The notes beneath the pieces were generated by a model. That model had not been told where the DNA came from and did not search any database. It worked only from the letters and a program-made list of their open reading frames with translations. A stretch of DNA of 64,000 bases from Nomia melanderi (lineage: Eukaryota > Arthropoda > Insecta > Hymenoptera > Halictidae), in NCBI RefSeq assembly GCF_051020985.1, contig NC_135007.1, positions 434,001-498,000 of the forward strand, given 5' to 3'. This document shows positions 49,626 to 60,458 of this stretch, in pieces (positions within the stretch are counted from its first letter, which is position 1; each line of letters opens with the position of its first letter). The position numbers and the translations under genes were made by a program.

Positions 49626-50539
49626 GAATAACTGTGGGATGAAATGAAAGGCATTATTCACCTTTTCTCTGGTTTATTATTGGTCTATTAGTAATTGTGT
49701 GACTGAGGATTCTTAGCAAGAGAGAAATCGTAGAAGGGTCAGTGTCTCTTTCACCACTGGATGCTTCAATTGGAAGTAAGAATGATTTTATCTCGTAATT
49801 CTTTAAAATTAATGAGGTACACTTCAAGCAGCAAAAGTGTACCACTGTGGGGATGTACTAATACTGAAATCTCAAAGGACGTGATCATTAAATAAAGTTG
49901 AACTCAGTAATAGAAGAAATCATTAAATATATTCCGAATAAAAGTTCTGTAGTACAATTGTTAATGTGTGTCGCGTTGTGGACTCTAAATCGTGTTCTCT
50001 TGATTTTAACGCACTGAGAAATGCAGAGGATGGTTTCAGCAGTAATTATACGTACTGTTAGATTATGTTTGTAAGGGACTTAGGAACCCGATCTCACTAT
50101 GTATCTCTTGTCTTGCGTGATTTGAAATGAACCGCAATGATAAACAAGTCGGTGACCTGTATATACCAAAGGAAATAAATTAAAAATGGTGGTGGGAATA
50201 CGTGTATGCGCGGATTAGATTTTCCCGTCGGTGGACTCCCGCGAGAGGGTTAGGATTTTGTATGTACGAACGAGCTCTCCTGAAGTAGCATACAGCTAAA
50301 AGTAACGTAGGAAAGCTTTGTACGTAACGATTATCACACGCGCGCACACACGCACGCACATATATTTAATTGATGTGAAATTAAAACATCTTTATATACA
50401 GAGTTTTCGCCATTCTTCATTTTACTACATGGTGAATCCCCCTTCTAGCAACTTCACACTACACCACGACTACCAACTTATAAAAAAATAATTTCACACA
50501 ACTAGGCTGAGAAATGCGGGTCTATATAATTGGTCAGTT
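49626..50539. other. non-coding stretch
   Basis: No supported gene. It contains a short CA/CG-rich ACACGCGCGCACACACG patch near 50,336-50,360. Confidence 0.4.
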
Positions 50540-50630
50540 GTCATCTTTTCTTATCTCGTTTTCGATATTAATTTGCTTTTCATTAATACGGTTACACGTA
50601 ACCAATCAAAATTACAAACACATGTCCCGG
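50540..50630 (+). repeat. dispersed repeat J, copy 3
   Basis: Matches 16,655-16,755 (TTATCTCGTTTTCGATATTA, TAATACGGTTACAC and CAATCAAAATTAC). Confidence 0.6.
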
Positions 50631-50900
50631 TAGTAATCAAGGGGCCTAATAAGCAATATTATCCTCTTTGCTTGTGCATCGGTCTCCACAGGAGATGTAT
50701 TACTGTGATATTATCGTTAACAACGCACTAAATTTATTGATTGCAAAAATTGATTTAAAAAGAGTAAAAGTTTTTAAAGTCTAAACGTTATTATAATACA
50801 TTTTGATTATTCATATCTTTAACGTAATGTTAAAATATTATAATGCATAATACGAAATAATTATATAGGTATATTGTTTCATTGTTCAAGTATTATAAAA

Positions 50901-51903
50901 ATGGAACAACAGAGACGTTCTATTGCAGCTTTATCCAGTACTGGAAATATAGCTGAAAACTGGCTGCAGTGGAAAGAAAATTTTATCAATTATTTAAAAG
51001 TAAATAACTATGTTGCAAAGTCTGATGATTTAAAAATTTATCTGTTAAAAAAGAACATAGGAAAAATTGGTCAAGAAGCCATAGAAATCTTATGTAAAGA
51101 CAGCAAAAAGTCCATAAATAATATGAATACATTATTAGAAGAACTTGATACTTACTTCCAAATTTCAAAAAATGAAATTATAGAACGATATAACTTTTTT
51201 ACTACATCCCAACGTGAAGATCAATCAATTGACGCTTATATCCTTGTTTTAAAAGTGAGTTATACTCACAAATTTATATATATTTCTTTTAACTTGTTGA
51301 CTATGTACATTTATTTCATTTTTTCACATTTTAGGAAAAAGCAGAAACTTGTAATTTTGGAACTTTGACAGATAGCCTCATTAGAGATAAAGTAGTCGCA
51401 TCGATTAAAGACAAAAATTTACAGACAAAACTGTTGAACACAGATAAACTTGATTTGCTCAAATTAATGATCATTTGTCATAAACATAATAATGATGTGC
51501 AAACAAAAATAACAGCTCCTAAAAATTTGAATAATGAAATAGTTACTAAACAAAAACAACAAACAAAAAAATATCCTGAAACAAAAAATACTAACATTAT
51601 TGATAAATTAATAACAGATAAAAATTGTCAAATAACAACAGTATTTAGAAAGCAATGTTGGAAGTGTAGGACATATCATCCTATGCATTGTTGTCCTGCT
51701 TGGTGAGATAAATGTATGGAATGTGGTCAAAATCATTACACTCGCTGTTGCCAATTTAACAAAAATAAAGAGGTAAACATATGTATTGTTTCCTTATATG
51801 TATTTACAATAAAATTTGGAGTTTTCCAAGTTTATTATTTTTTAAATTTAATCCATTTTAGGTAAATATCAGATCAGCCAATAACAACAGCGGTGAAAAC
51901 TGA
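50901..51903 (+). pseudogene. solitary Gag-like gene, intron-bearing, with in-frame UGA between two CCHC knuckles
   Basis: Exon 1 is 50,901-51,254, exon 2 is 51,335-51,772, and a probable exon 3 is 51,862-51,903. The introns (80 and 89 bases) start GTGAGT and GTAAAC, end TTTTAG, and are both phase 0. The start at 50,901 follows AAAA and opens MEQQRR; an upstream in-frame ATG at 50,874 would add nine residues. The product resembles the Gag of gypsy-type K02A2.6-like insect elements: WLQWKENFINYL near residue 20, RYNFFTTSQRE near 100, CNFGTLTDSLIRDKVV across intron 1, then a basic linker. Two CX2CX3HX4C zinc knuckles follow (about 51,659-51,697 and 51,713-51,751). A TGA at 51,704-51,706 falls exactly between them, after 241 residues. 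Downstream codons stay open and keep the second knuckle intact. No protease, polymerase or LTR is visible. It is either a recently damaged domesticated gene, a readthrough gene, or a processed relic. Confidence 0.65.
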
Positions 51904-51960
51904 AACATCAACGTTCCTTCCGAACGGCCGCGTGTTGAACGTAGATACCTGAAGTTTTTT
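51862..51960 (+). repeat. CAGCCAATAACAA repeat, copy 1, overlapping the last Gag-like exon
   Basis: CAGCCAATAACAACAGCGGTG and the following AACGTTC block resemble 52,768-52,850. The terminal 14 codons of the Gag-like gene are drawn from this repeat. Confidence 0.5.
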
Positions 51961-52369
51961 AAGATAAATATAAATTACATTCGCCTTTAAATCATATATT
52001 AAAAAACCTGTAAGTCTTTACAGGTATATTTCGGAACTGCTTACTAATTGTATCCCCAAAAGGAATAAAAAAAATTTGAATGTGCACTTTGCCTGGTTTT
52101 ATTGTACAGCTTAAGAAAGGTTTCTATAGTTATGCTCAGTATACTGCTACTTTGTAACTATTTTTACGTGGTGACTGCTCGGAAGGGGATTATATACTGC
52201 TTTTCGGAGATGGAGAGGTTCGTCGCGAATGTAAGCGTCCGGGTGTTGCCGGTGACAATCGGTATCGAAATGGGATAGGGATATCGCGCAGTAATCTATA
52301 CTTATGGTCTACAGATGGCGTTTATTCCGACGTCTTGTGAATTGAAGCAGCATTGCGGCAAGGAATAGA

Positions 52370-52850
52370 CTAGACGTCTACTCGCGATGAACGTCGACGC
52401 CTTGGTTTTGACCAGTGTGGCCAGATCGAGGAAATTGAGGAGAACGCAGTTTATCCTCTTAGTGGCGTTACTGTAGGGTTCTGCGATGATTGCAGAGGTT
52501 GTTGGAGGATGCCCGCTGATGAATGGGGCAATAGAAGAGGTAAGGCGGCGTGGGAAAAACGCAATCGTTTTGTTGTTTTCTGGCTTCACTGAGTTTTGAC
52601 TCAGTGTCATTGCTTTTGTTATTGGCTGATTCGCGTAAACGGAGATCGTAAATGAAACAAAAAACAACAGAGTGAGATATAACGGTAGAGAATGAATATA
52701 GGCATCAACTTCTTATTTGTATCTCACTTTGTCATATTCTGCTTCATTTGCGATCTTTGTTTACGCGAATCAGCCAATAACAAAAGTGGCCGAAACCGAG
52801 GCGTAAACGTTCATCGCAAGTGGACGTGTCCCCTTCCCGCGCTTGCTCCT
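52370..52850. repeat. fold-back structure with GCGAATCAGCCAATAACAAAAG arms
   Basis: The left arm (about 52,609-52,672, read inverted) and right arm (about 52,723-52,789) share TTTACGCGAATCAGCCAATA and an outer TATCTCACT block. After an insert of about 190 bases the left arm resumes (52,375-52,412 inverted: CAAGGCGTCGACGTTCATCG) and pairs with 52,797-52,827. A minus frame (52,302-52,667, 121 residues) spans the left arm but has no recognised domain. Probably two inverted copies of one element. Confidence 0.65.
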
Positions 52851-53204
52851 TCCGTTCGAGGGGCAAGCTACCAAATGTCGTTGGAGGACAAAACATTTTT
52901 CGAGAAAGTTAAATCATTTTCGTTATAATCAGTGTAACTGCGAAATGTGCACAACATATACCCGGGTAACCATTTCCATTCTAACATACAAATTTATTAT
53001 GTTCTGGTTGGAATATTTAAAAATCCTTCTAGATACTCTTTTTTTGGACATTTAATTGATTTCAAGAATTACATGATAAAATACACTGTGGGATGGGCGG
53101 TGTTTTGGCGAGGACATGCACAGGTGTATTTGTATTTTGATTAAAATGGACTATAAGTGACTAGAATTAAGCTAAACTATGTACCTTAATCTATTCTACG
53201 CAAT

Positions 53205-53375
53205 ACTACACTGTTTCACGCTGGTCTACTCTGATCTACTACTCTAGATTCTCAAACTGCACTGTTCCACGCTAGTCTACTCTATCCTGCTCCTGTCAAC
53301 TACGAAACTACACTCTCTACGCTAGTCCACTCTGACCTGCTCCTTTCAACTCGCAAAACTACACTGTACTATTCT
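53205..53375. repeat. imperfect tandem repeat, three units of about 60 bases
   Basis: Each unit contains CTACACTGTT-like, CACGCTAGTCTACTCT-like and CCTGCTCCT-like blocks in the same order. A CpG-richer tail follows to about 53,560, with AACGGTCCGAGTATACC and CATCGGCCGCC. The class is unknown; it could be the subterminal region of a retroelement. Confidence 0.6.
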
Positions 53376-53560
53376 AAAAAAGGCCTTACAATCATCTTAA
53401 ATACTAATCCCGTCAACACGGGCCATGATTCTGCAGGCCATCATCGGCCGCCTGCGAACCATCCGAGTCCAAGTGACCTGATCGTAACGGTCCGAGTATA
53501 CCTGCGGTATCCGGTCTTACGCATCGCACCCCACAATACCATTTTCGAACACGTTCTTTC

Positions 53561-55039
53561 TTACGTTTCAGTGTACTAAAAATGTATTATATTATTAAAC
53601 TTTTTTACAACAAGTCCATTCACAAATAAATGTTCCTGATAACAATTGATCTCAAAGAGTTTCTCCGCAATTTGTACCATACGTAATGCGAACTTAGAAA
53701 ATCTCGATATTGAGTGTGTGACTGACAGATTGAGAGTGTCAAAGCAGTCATTGGCTATCGAAAGGTAGACAAAAACAGAATAATGTGAATATATCTTTCC
53801 TCCATACGTCCATTCTTATAACGAAAATAATGTATGAATATGCAATAAATTTCAACTACAGACTTTAACATTAGATCATTTTCTAGGCATACATCACTTT
53901 TTTTTATTTAAATTGATAAAGTATTATTTTGTTCATGATATTAATAAAATCTAATATACTTTTTAAAAGTTTGATCATAAAAGCATCATTTTATATCAAA
54001 TCTGCTTGACTCAAGCGTTTGTGGTACCCGGTTGTGGAACAACATAGTTATTGTGGTTGTGCACATGAAGATCGTAATGGAAGCGAAAATATTACAGCCC
54101 AAAGCAGAGCACTAAATTTCCTACAAGGCACTGAATTCTCTTAGAATGCATTAAAATATGTCAATATAGTTTCTGTAGAACGGCGCAAAAGCCTATTCAG
54201 AAAGTAAAAATAAGAAAAAGCGTCCAGTGTAAGTACTCGTATAATAATGATGGACACCCGTGAGGCCAATGAGAATCGCATGCCGGTTTTTCATATACTC
54301 TAAAAAGCCACGCTATATTATTTAAGTATACAAAAATGAGTACATATAGTCAAATTTTATTTAATTGAATTAATATGATAGCATATTCTACACAAGTTTT
54401 AACACTAACCATACCGGTACTTTGTATATGTTTATTCCGTAACCAGTTAAATGGCTGACTGTAAAAGGTAAACAAGTTAGATAATGATTTTTTCTTACTG
54501 GAAGCAGAAACAAAGGGGAAGACAAAAATGAAACACTGATTAAGACAATACAGGAATTGACATAAAGTTAAATGAACGAAAGGATACGTAGAATTTTTAA
54601 TGAAATTTTAAAACCGGTTCGTGATAGGGTTGGCGTTAAGTGCTGTATAAAAATCGGATTTCAATGGGAGTCGCGCTTAACTCGTCTAAGAGCCGCATTT
54701 GCCCACCTAATCACAGTTAGTATTATATTATATATAGGACCACAAATGTTTTATTAAAAAGTTGTAGATATAAGAAAGTACGAAGTAACAAGGGACTTGT
54801 ATGTTTTTATATACTCTAGTATGTCAGTTTCATTTAAAAATGTTATATAAGATTTCTTTTTTGATAATTACATTTAATGCGTATAGATGGTGAAAATACG
54901 TATCAGAGAAATTGGTTGCTAGCAAGTATGAGATAAACGAAAAGCGGGAAGATTGGGCGTCGAAAAGTAATGTGTGTTCCGCGAGAGCATATATTTTTAT
55001 ATTCCTTTGTGATTGTATTTATTATTTAAAATAGATATA
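53561..55039. other. AT-rich non-coding stretch
   Basis: No supported gene. The plus frame at 54,572-54,757 has no motif. Confidence 0.4.
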
Positions 55040-55043
55040 TTAA

Positions 55044-55286
55044 CACATTGAGCGCCGGCGACCTAAGAGACATTTAAAGCCCAAACGCCGGCCTCATTCG
55101 CTTGTATCTGATCAATGAGTAGCCAAAAAAAAATATTCAAAACATTATACATTTTCGTAAAGTAGTACATTTTAATTGCATATTCGTCATATACAATTTA
55201 ACGGAAATGAAAAATAGAAACAAAATCGAAATTTTTTATTTATAATTATAAAAAAAATACAGTTTTTTATTTCATGGTGGATTATT

Positions 55287-55331
<45 letters not shown>

Positions 55332-55387
55332 AACAGAAAACAAAAATATTAATATTTAATTTTATTGCGGGGCCGGCGCTCAGTGTG
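55044..55387. mobile_element. TTAA-type MITE family A, copy 2
   Basis: Flanked by TTAA (55,040-55,043 and 55,388-55,391), with ends CACATTGAGCGCCGGC and GCCGGCGCTCAGTGTG identical to copy 1. The left 140 bases are nearly identical to 13,352 onward. The right part carries a (CA)n(TA)n tract (55,288-55,325) absent from copy 1. Confidence 0.9.
55288..55325. repeat. (CA)n(TA)n compound microsatellite
   Basis: ACACAC followed by TATATA within MITE family A copy 2. Confidence 0.95.
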
Positions 55388-55391
55388 TTAA

Positions 55392-57210
55392 AAATAAATT
55401 TATCTATCGTTTATATCAATTTGTATGCATTATGAATTGTTTATATTCAATTTTTATTTGGTAAACCTTTCTTTGTCAAAGTCAGTGAACACAACAGTTT
55501 AAACTAGCAAACATAATTTGCGAGAACAGATGACTTCCTACTTTTATTATAAGTTTTTACTCAAGTATTTGCTAAGGCATTTGCCGGAGAAACCTGGGAT
55601 ACTCCGTAAAAACGATACGCGTAGCCAGTCTATAACCTTCTCATTATTATTGCCGTGGAGCTTTACGATTCGTCCTGTATGGGCATTCGATAAATCGTTA
55701 TATCAGGATTAAGTTAGTTAGCATAACACTTAGACGTTTCCTCATTAGAAAGTATCTACAGAAGTATTTAGTATAGCTGTTGCGCATAGTTCAGTTATTA
55801 GGAAGAGACGTCACTGAGCTGTTCTCCGTGTAGGCTTCTGAGTAGGTTGACTGACTACGAATATAGCTCCTTAGTCAAGTCATACCGTGTTGTATTTGCC
55901 AATTAGGCAGATTGTTTTCTCTACTTAATTAATGGATTAAGTTTTACAAGATTTTCTTCACGGATTTTATCATTTCGCACGTATCGCGGTGAGTGTACTA
56001 TAATCCAAAGAATAATGGAACATAATGGTTCCATAGTCTGTTCAACGAGACGAGGTAGTAGACGTAAACAAAACATTCACGAGATAAGCATAGTGATTGA
56101 CTGAAACATACGGTTGCCTCACAATCAGTCGCATCTAATTATAAGTTAACTATCGCACATGTTTCTTTATGCTTACTTCTCGTTGGACAGACTGTGGTTT
56201 TGTAATTTGTTTGTAATGTGTAGCGTGTTCAGTTTGCGTTCGAAAACGACACTAACAAATTGTTGTGATGGACTTGAATTTTTGTATTGTTAGTTCCATC
56301 ACACTGTTACAAATTGTTTGCTCTGGTAGTTTTAATTTAACATTATACAGAATAGTAAGGTTGGTCTATGTAAGATGATATTCAATTTAGATTGAATTTT
56401 GCGCGTTGAACTTAAGCTTTAATAGTTTACAAACTCGAGTTACTTTCTAATTAATGAGAAAGTATTTCGTTTACGATGGAACGTTAAAAATAATGATCGG
56501 AGTTTTTATTTCTTTTGGAGGGAACTCTTTGATTCTACTGTCACAGACTAACAATAAGAACCGTTACGTATAGTCAATCAGTTGTCGGTGACTTGGTCGC
56601 CGAGTGACCAGACTCGATAATTTCAAAGTTAACAGTATTTAATATAATATGCAATAATTATTTTATTTTATTTCATTTACCTGTTTAATTCCTTATTTTT
56701 TAATACAAAAATTGTTCGAACGAAACAATATTAATATTACACCTATTCTATATTGCCTTTCTGAGTGTTTAATTATAGGGATTGACACTAGTCTGAATTT
56801 ACGATGTGGACGTGATTTCTTCTATTTTTGAGAAATTTAAACACGCAGCGGAGTTCTGCTGTTTTGTAGCATCGAGGGAGAAATTTGGGACGGTTCCTAA
56901 AAAACTCAGTTAATTTGTTAAGTTAATCAGTAGTGAAGTCATCGTTACCTTAGAAAAGGACAGTTTTTGAAGAACCACCCAAACTAACTCCAATTGGCCG
57001 ATAGGAACTTCCCTCCACGAGGGACACATAGACTGGAGAGAAAGTTCGACTTCCTTCAGGACTTCGGAGAATTTTGAGAGCAGTCTGGCATAAACAGCCA
57101 AATACCAACAGTCTACACAGACGCAACCATCAGGTGACAGTTTTACAGACGAAGTGGACAACAAGCTCATCAGAGTAACAGAATTACAGTATAAAGACTT
57201 TTGAACATCA
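55392..57210. other. non-coding stretch, no gene seen
   Basis: Contains TCTGTTCAACGAGACGA at about 56,037, shared with 13,109, in a CpG-richer patch (55,780-56,130). The minus frame at 56,910-57,233 (107 residues) contains no domain and abuts a diverged family C MITE. Confidence 0.35.
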
Positions 57211-57430
57211 CGCCAGAGGTGACTCTCACTCACCGCTCGATTTCACACTGTAAAACTACTAAATTTTGATATTTAATATTATACCTCGTATAACGCATCA
57301 ATTTGAGAAATATTGAAATAAAATAGCTTTGTTCCTAAATGTACATATGATTTCTCTTCGAGTTAGTTTCACAAAATATCGTCTTTATCTCATCAGAAAA
57401 TGTTCAAATATTTCTAGTGAAAAACTGGAA
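57211..57430. mobile_element. diverged copy of TTAA MITE family C
   Basis: The AGGTGACTCTCACTCACC start, the AATATTGAAATAAAATAGCTTTGTT middle and the AGAAAATGTTCAAATATTTCTAG end follow the order seen in 29,807-30,044. The ends and TTAA flanks have eroded. Confidence 0.5.
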
Positions 57431-58032
57431 CAATATATTTCTCGAGATTTGATTGGTACTTTATTGTTGTACCATACAAATACACAAATTGATTTTCCAA
57501 TTTTTCACAAAAGCCTTGTCATAATTTAAATACTTGCAAACTAAAAATTCTAAACTGAGTCAATTTAACCAATCTGGTAGTTTTAGTGTTAAAATAATTT
57601 TAAGATCCATGTACCACTTATTTACGGCAAAATTGAATAATATAATAAAAAGAAAAAGTGTTTCATTAATTCATTGGATGACGTTCCTCGATAGTCTATA
57701 AATTCAAAGAAAAATAAGAAAAATCCATTTACGCATTATCAACATTATCAATAAAATTTTATTGTCTTTCTAAATCTGTTACGTAATCTCATATCTTTCT
57801 CGAGCATATAAAATACAAATAAAGAGCCATTCCTTCGTCAGTTATATGATCAATTTCTGTAAAGTATCATAAATATCGATAGGTTAATACGGGATATTTC
57901 AATCATATCTGCATCAAGTTTCAAGTGTAACATATAACTTAATAGAATTTTACAATAGTTATCTGTGCAAGATTAATAACACACTGATTCATTTGTTTAT
58001 GCGCTTCGATTACTGATTTTCGATGCATTTAA

Positions 58033-58259
58033 CACTAGAACTTCCGAGCATTTATTAAGGTTGACATGTAATCCTTATAAAAATTGTAATAACACTTTCT
58101 TTTTGATTTATTCAGACATTTGTTATAGTATTTAAATGAAACTGTTTATTTTCAAAATCATTTCGGATATTCGATATCTTTAAAATATCAATAATTGCAA
58201 AATAAACTAAGATAGGAAAACTAAGACCCACCATCTTGACAGGTACGGCAGTTCTAGTG
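58033..58259. mobile_element. TTAA-type MITE family B, intact copy
   Basis: The left flank is TTAA (58,029-58,032) and the right flank TTAG (58,260-58,263, one base from TTAA). The ends CACTAGAACTTCCG and CGGCAGTTCTAGTG match at 13 of 14 positions. It shows the uninterrupted sequence into which family A inserted at 13.35 kb. Confidence 0.85.
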
Positions 58260-58263
58260 TTAG

Positions 58264-59929
58264 GTATATAAAAAACGATAGAAACAGGAGGAAATCGCAA
58301 GATGCGCTCGCGAAAATATTTTCACTTTTAAAGTAACGCCGTACCATTGTTACGATACGCAGAATTGCATTATCGTGTCGAAAAATCAATTTTTCTTTGC
58401 GAATTTAATGTGCATGTTTCGGTAGTTGTTCATCCGTTCACCCGTGTATACTGTGACATTCACGTACCTATGTTTTACTGTCCATTTTTTTCAAAGTGAA
58501 ATTAATATCTGCTTTGCCATAGAATCCTATACGCGCTTATTTGTTGCTTTTGTAATACTAATTAATTCATTCGTAGGTCATGAAAATGACCATTTAAGCG
58601 ATCTGAGCTATCGAAATTAAAACACTTCCTATCTATACACCTCTTTCTTCATTTTTTATGTCAATATATTCGTCCTTGTCTAAACTCGAATGCCCCTTTA
58701 CGATTATATCGATAGTGGTAACTTTATTAACATTATTTTTTCAAACAAGTGCAGCTCTTTATTATTTACAAAGATAAACATACTACCACTACCTTTGAGC
58801 TGTCCTAACGCTATTCATTTCTTCAACTTCGACAGTTATTTGCCTGTCGATTAACTCTTTGTGACATGTAACTCGTAAATCACGAAAATCTCTTCGAAAA
58901 TCTATAAAGGTGTTATAATAGGACGTAATAAATATGTACTTTTTACTTCGTTTTATTAACTTTCCATTTTTGCTGATGTTAACATGTTGGGAAAACTTTG
59001 CACATAGGACACGATAAAGAAAGCCTGCATATTCATTGAAATAGTTGCATATACTAATCGAAATCGCAGTTTGAATTCATTTTTTGCCTCAAGATAGTAA
59101 CGGGAACTTCCTCGCATAACCAAAGCGCGTTTGCAGATTGAAATCACATTCTAAATTTGAGAAATAACAGAAAAATTAATTGTCTGCGAACTACAAACGC
59201 TGTTACAAAGGATTAATGTAGAAATGGCCCCAAGGCTCGTTATTACTCGTCTTTCTCAAGAAGTTGTGACTTCTGAGTGACGTTTGGTTATGTTTTATCA
59301 TAATATTCACTGTTTTTTACGCAACGATAAGTCGTAAATAATTCTTAACTCTCAATTCAAATTAATCAAATTGATTTCAGTGTTATTTATTTATCTTCTT
59401 TCTACGCAATATTTATTTACACCAAGCACTATTTAACTAATTAGATGCATCAGAAATGAATTATTACATACTGAAAACTTTTAGCGTACTGTTCGCTTTA
59501 CCTGTTTAATATTGCAGAGTGTCTTATAGTTTTGTCGCAGCTGCAAATGCGTATTTTCATTTCTTATTATAATTCTTGATGCTGTGACTGTATTACGATA
59601 AGGCGTAAAACTGTCGAGAATGCTACTACGTATAACGAACATAAAATAAACAAGAATATTAGGAATGAAAAAAGAAAAATATTCTTACTGTAACATACTT
59701 TTCATTTATTATTTTATTTGTCTTACAGTGTTGTCGTCAAGACCGTATGTCCTGAATATTTTGGAAGTCACTGTGAACTCATTTTTCACCGCTCTGAAAA
59801 ACGCACAAACTCATTTTTCAGAGTCAAAGGCATTTTTGGAAATTCGCAAAGTTTCAACTCATATACACGCATTTCAACCTCGCCTTGAATATCACGCATG
59901 CGGAATAATATAATCACGTAACTTACAAG
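58264..59929. other. AT-rich stretch with Tc3-type end fragments
   Basis: No supported gene. GTCTTATAGTTTTGTCGCAG at 59,521 and GTCTTACAGTGTTGTCGTC at about 59,724 resemble the inverted ends of the 45 kb Tc3-like element and suggest decayed relatives. Confidence 0.4.
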
Positions 59930-60458
59930 GAAAGGTATCGAACCCGGAAATTCGAAAAAATATGAAACTTTATGTGTAAGTAGATTAAGTCAAGCCTAAT
60001 ACATTGCAATCTTTTTTCGTGCCAAATTTCACTTTGAAGGGGTGAACTGCACCTTGAAAAAGATACAAATTTTTCTTTCCCCGTGGATTATCTTATAAAC
60101 AGTAAAAGATAACGAAAAAAAGCGTATACGAAACGCATGTTGTTCCTTGAGGTCTATAAGATTGTAAAATCAAATTTTTCCAAATTTTGAATTTGAAGTT
60201 TGAATTTGGAAAATTTTATTTTGCAATTTTATAGACGTCAAAGAAAAATATACTTTTCGTTTAAACACTTTTTCACTATTTCCTATCGTTTTTAGGATAA
60301 ACCACAGGAAAGACAAATTTGCATCTTTTTCGAGGGATGATTTCACCCCTTCAAAGTGAAATGCGGCATGAAAAAAATGGCAATGCGTTAGACTTGAATT
60401 ATTCGACTTACATATAAAGTATCGTAATTTTTTGAAATTCCGGATCCGATACCTTTTC
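59930..60458. mobile_element. near-perfect large palindrome (fold-back MITE), about 530 bases
   Basis: The left arm from 59,930 (GGAAAGGTATCGAACCCGGAA) and the right arm ending at 60,458 are inverted copies with almost no spacer, meeting near 60,195 at TTTGAATTTGAAGTTTGAATTT. Paired blocks include TTTCACTTTGAAGGGGTGAA and AAAAAGATRCAAATTT. The minus frame (60,170-60,490) is a by-product of the arm. Confidence 0.85.

Noticed and set aside
52302..52667. Minus-strand open frame of 121 codons
   Set aside because: It lies across an arm of the fold-back repeat and has no recognisable domain. At most it is a transposon relic.
52609..52789. Bidirectional CCAAT-box promoter (ATTGGCTGATTCGCG in both orientations)
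   Set aside because: The similarity extends about 65 bases and recurs elsewhere, so inverted copies of a mobile repeat explain it better than a promoter.
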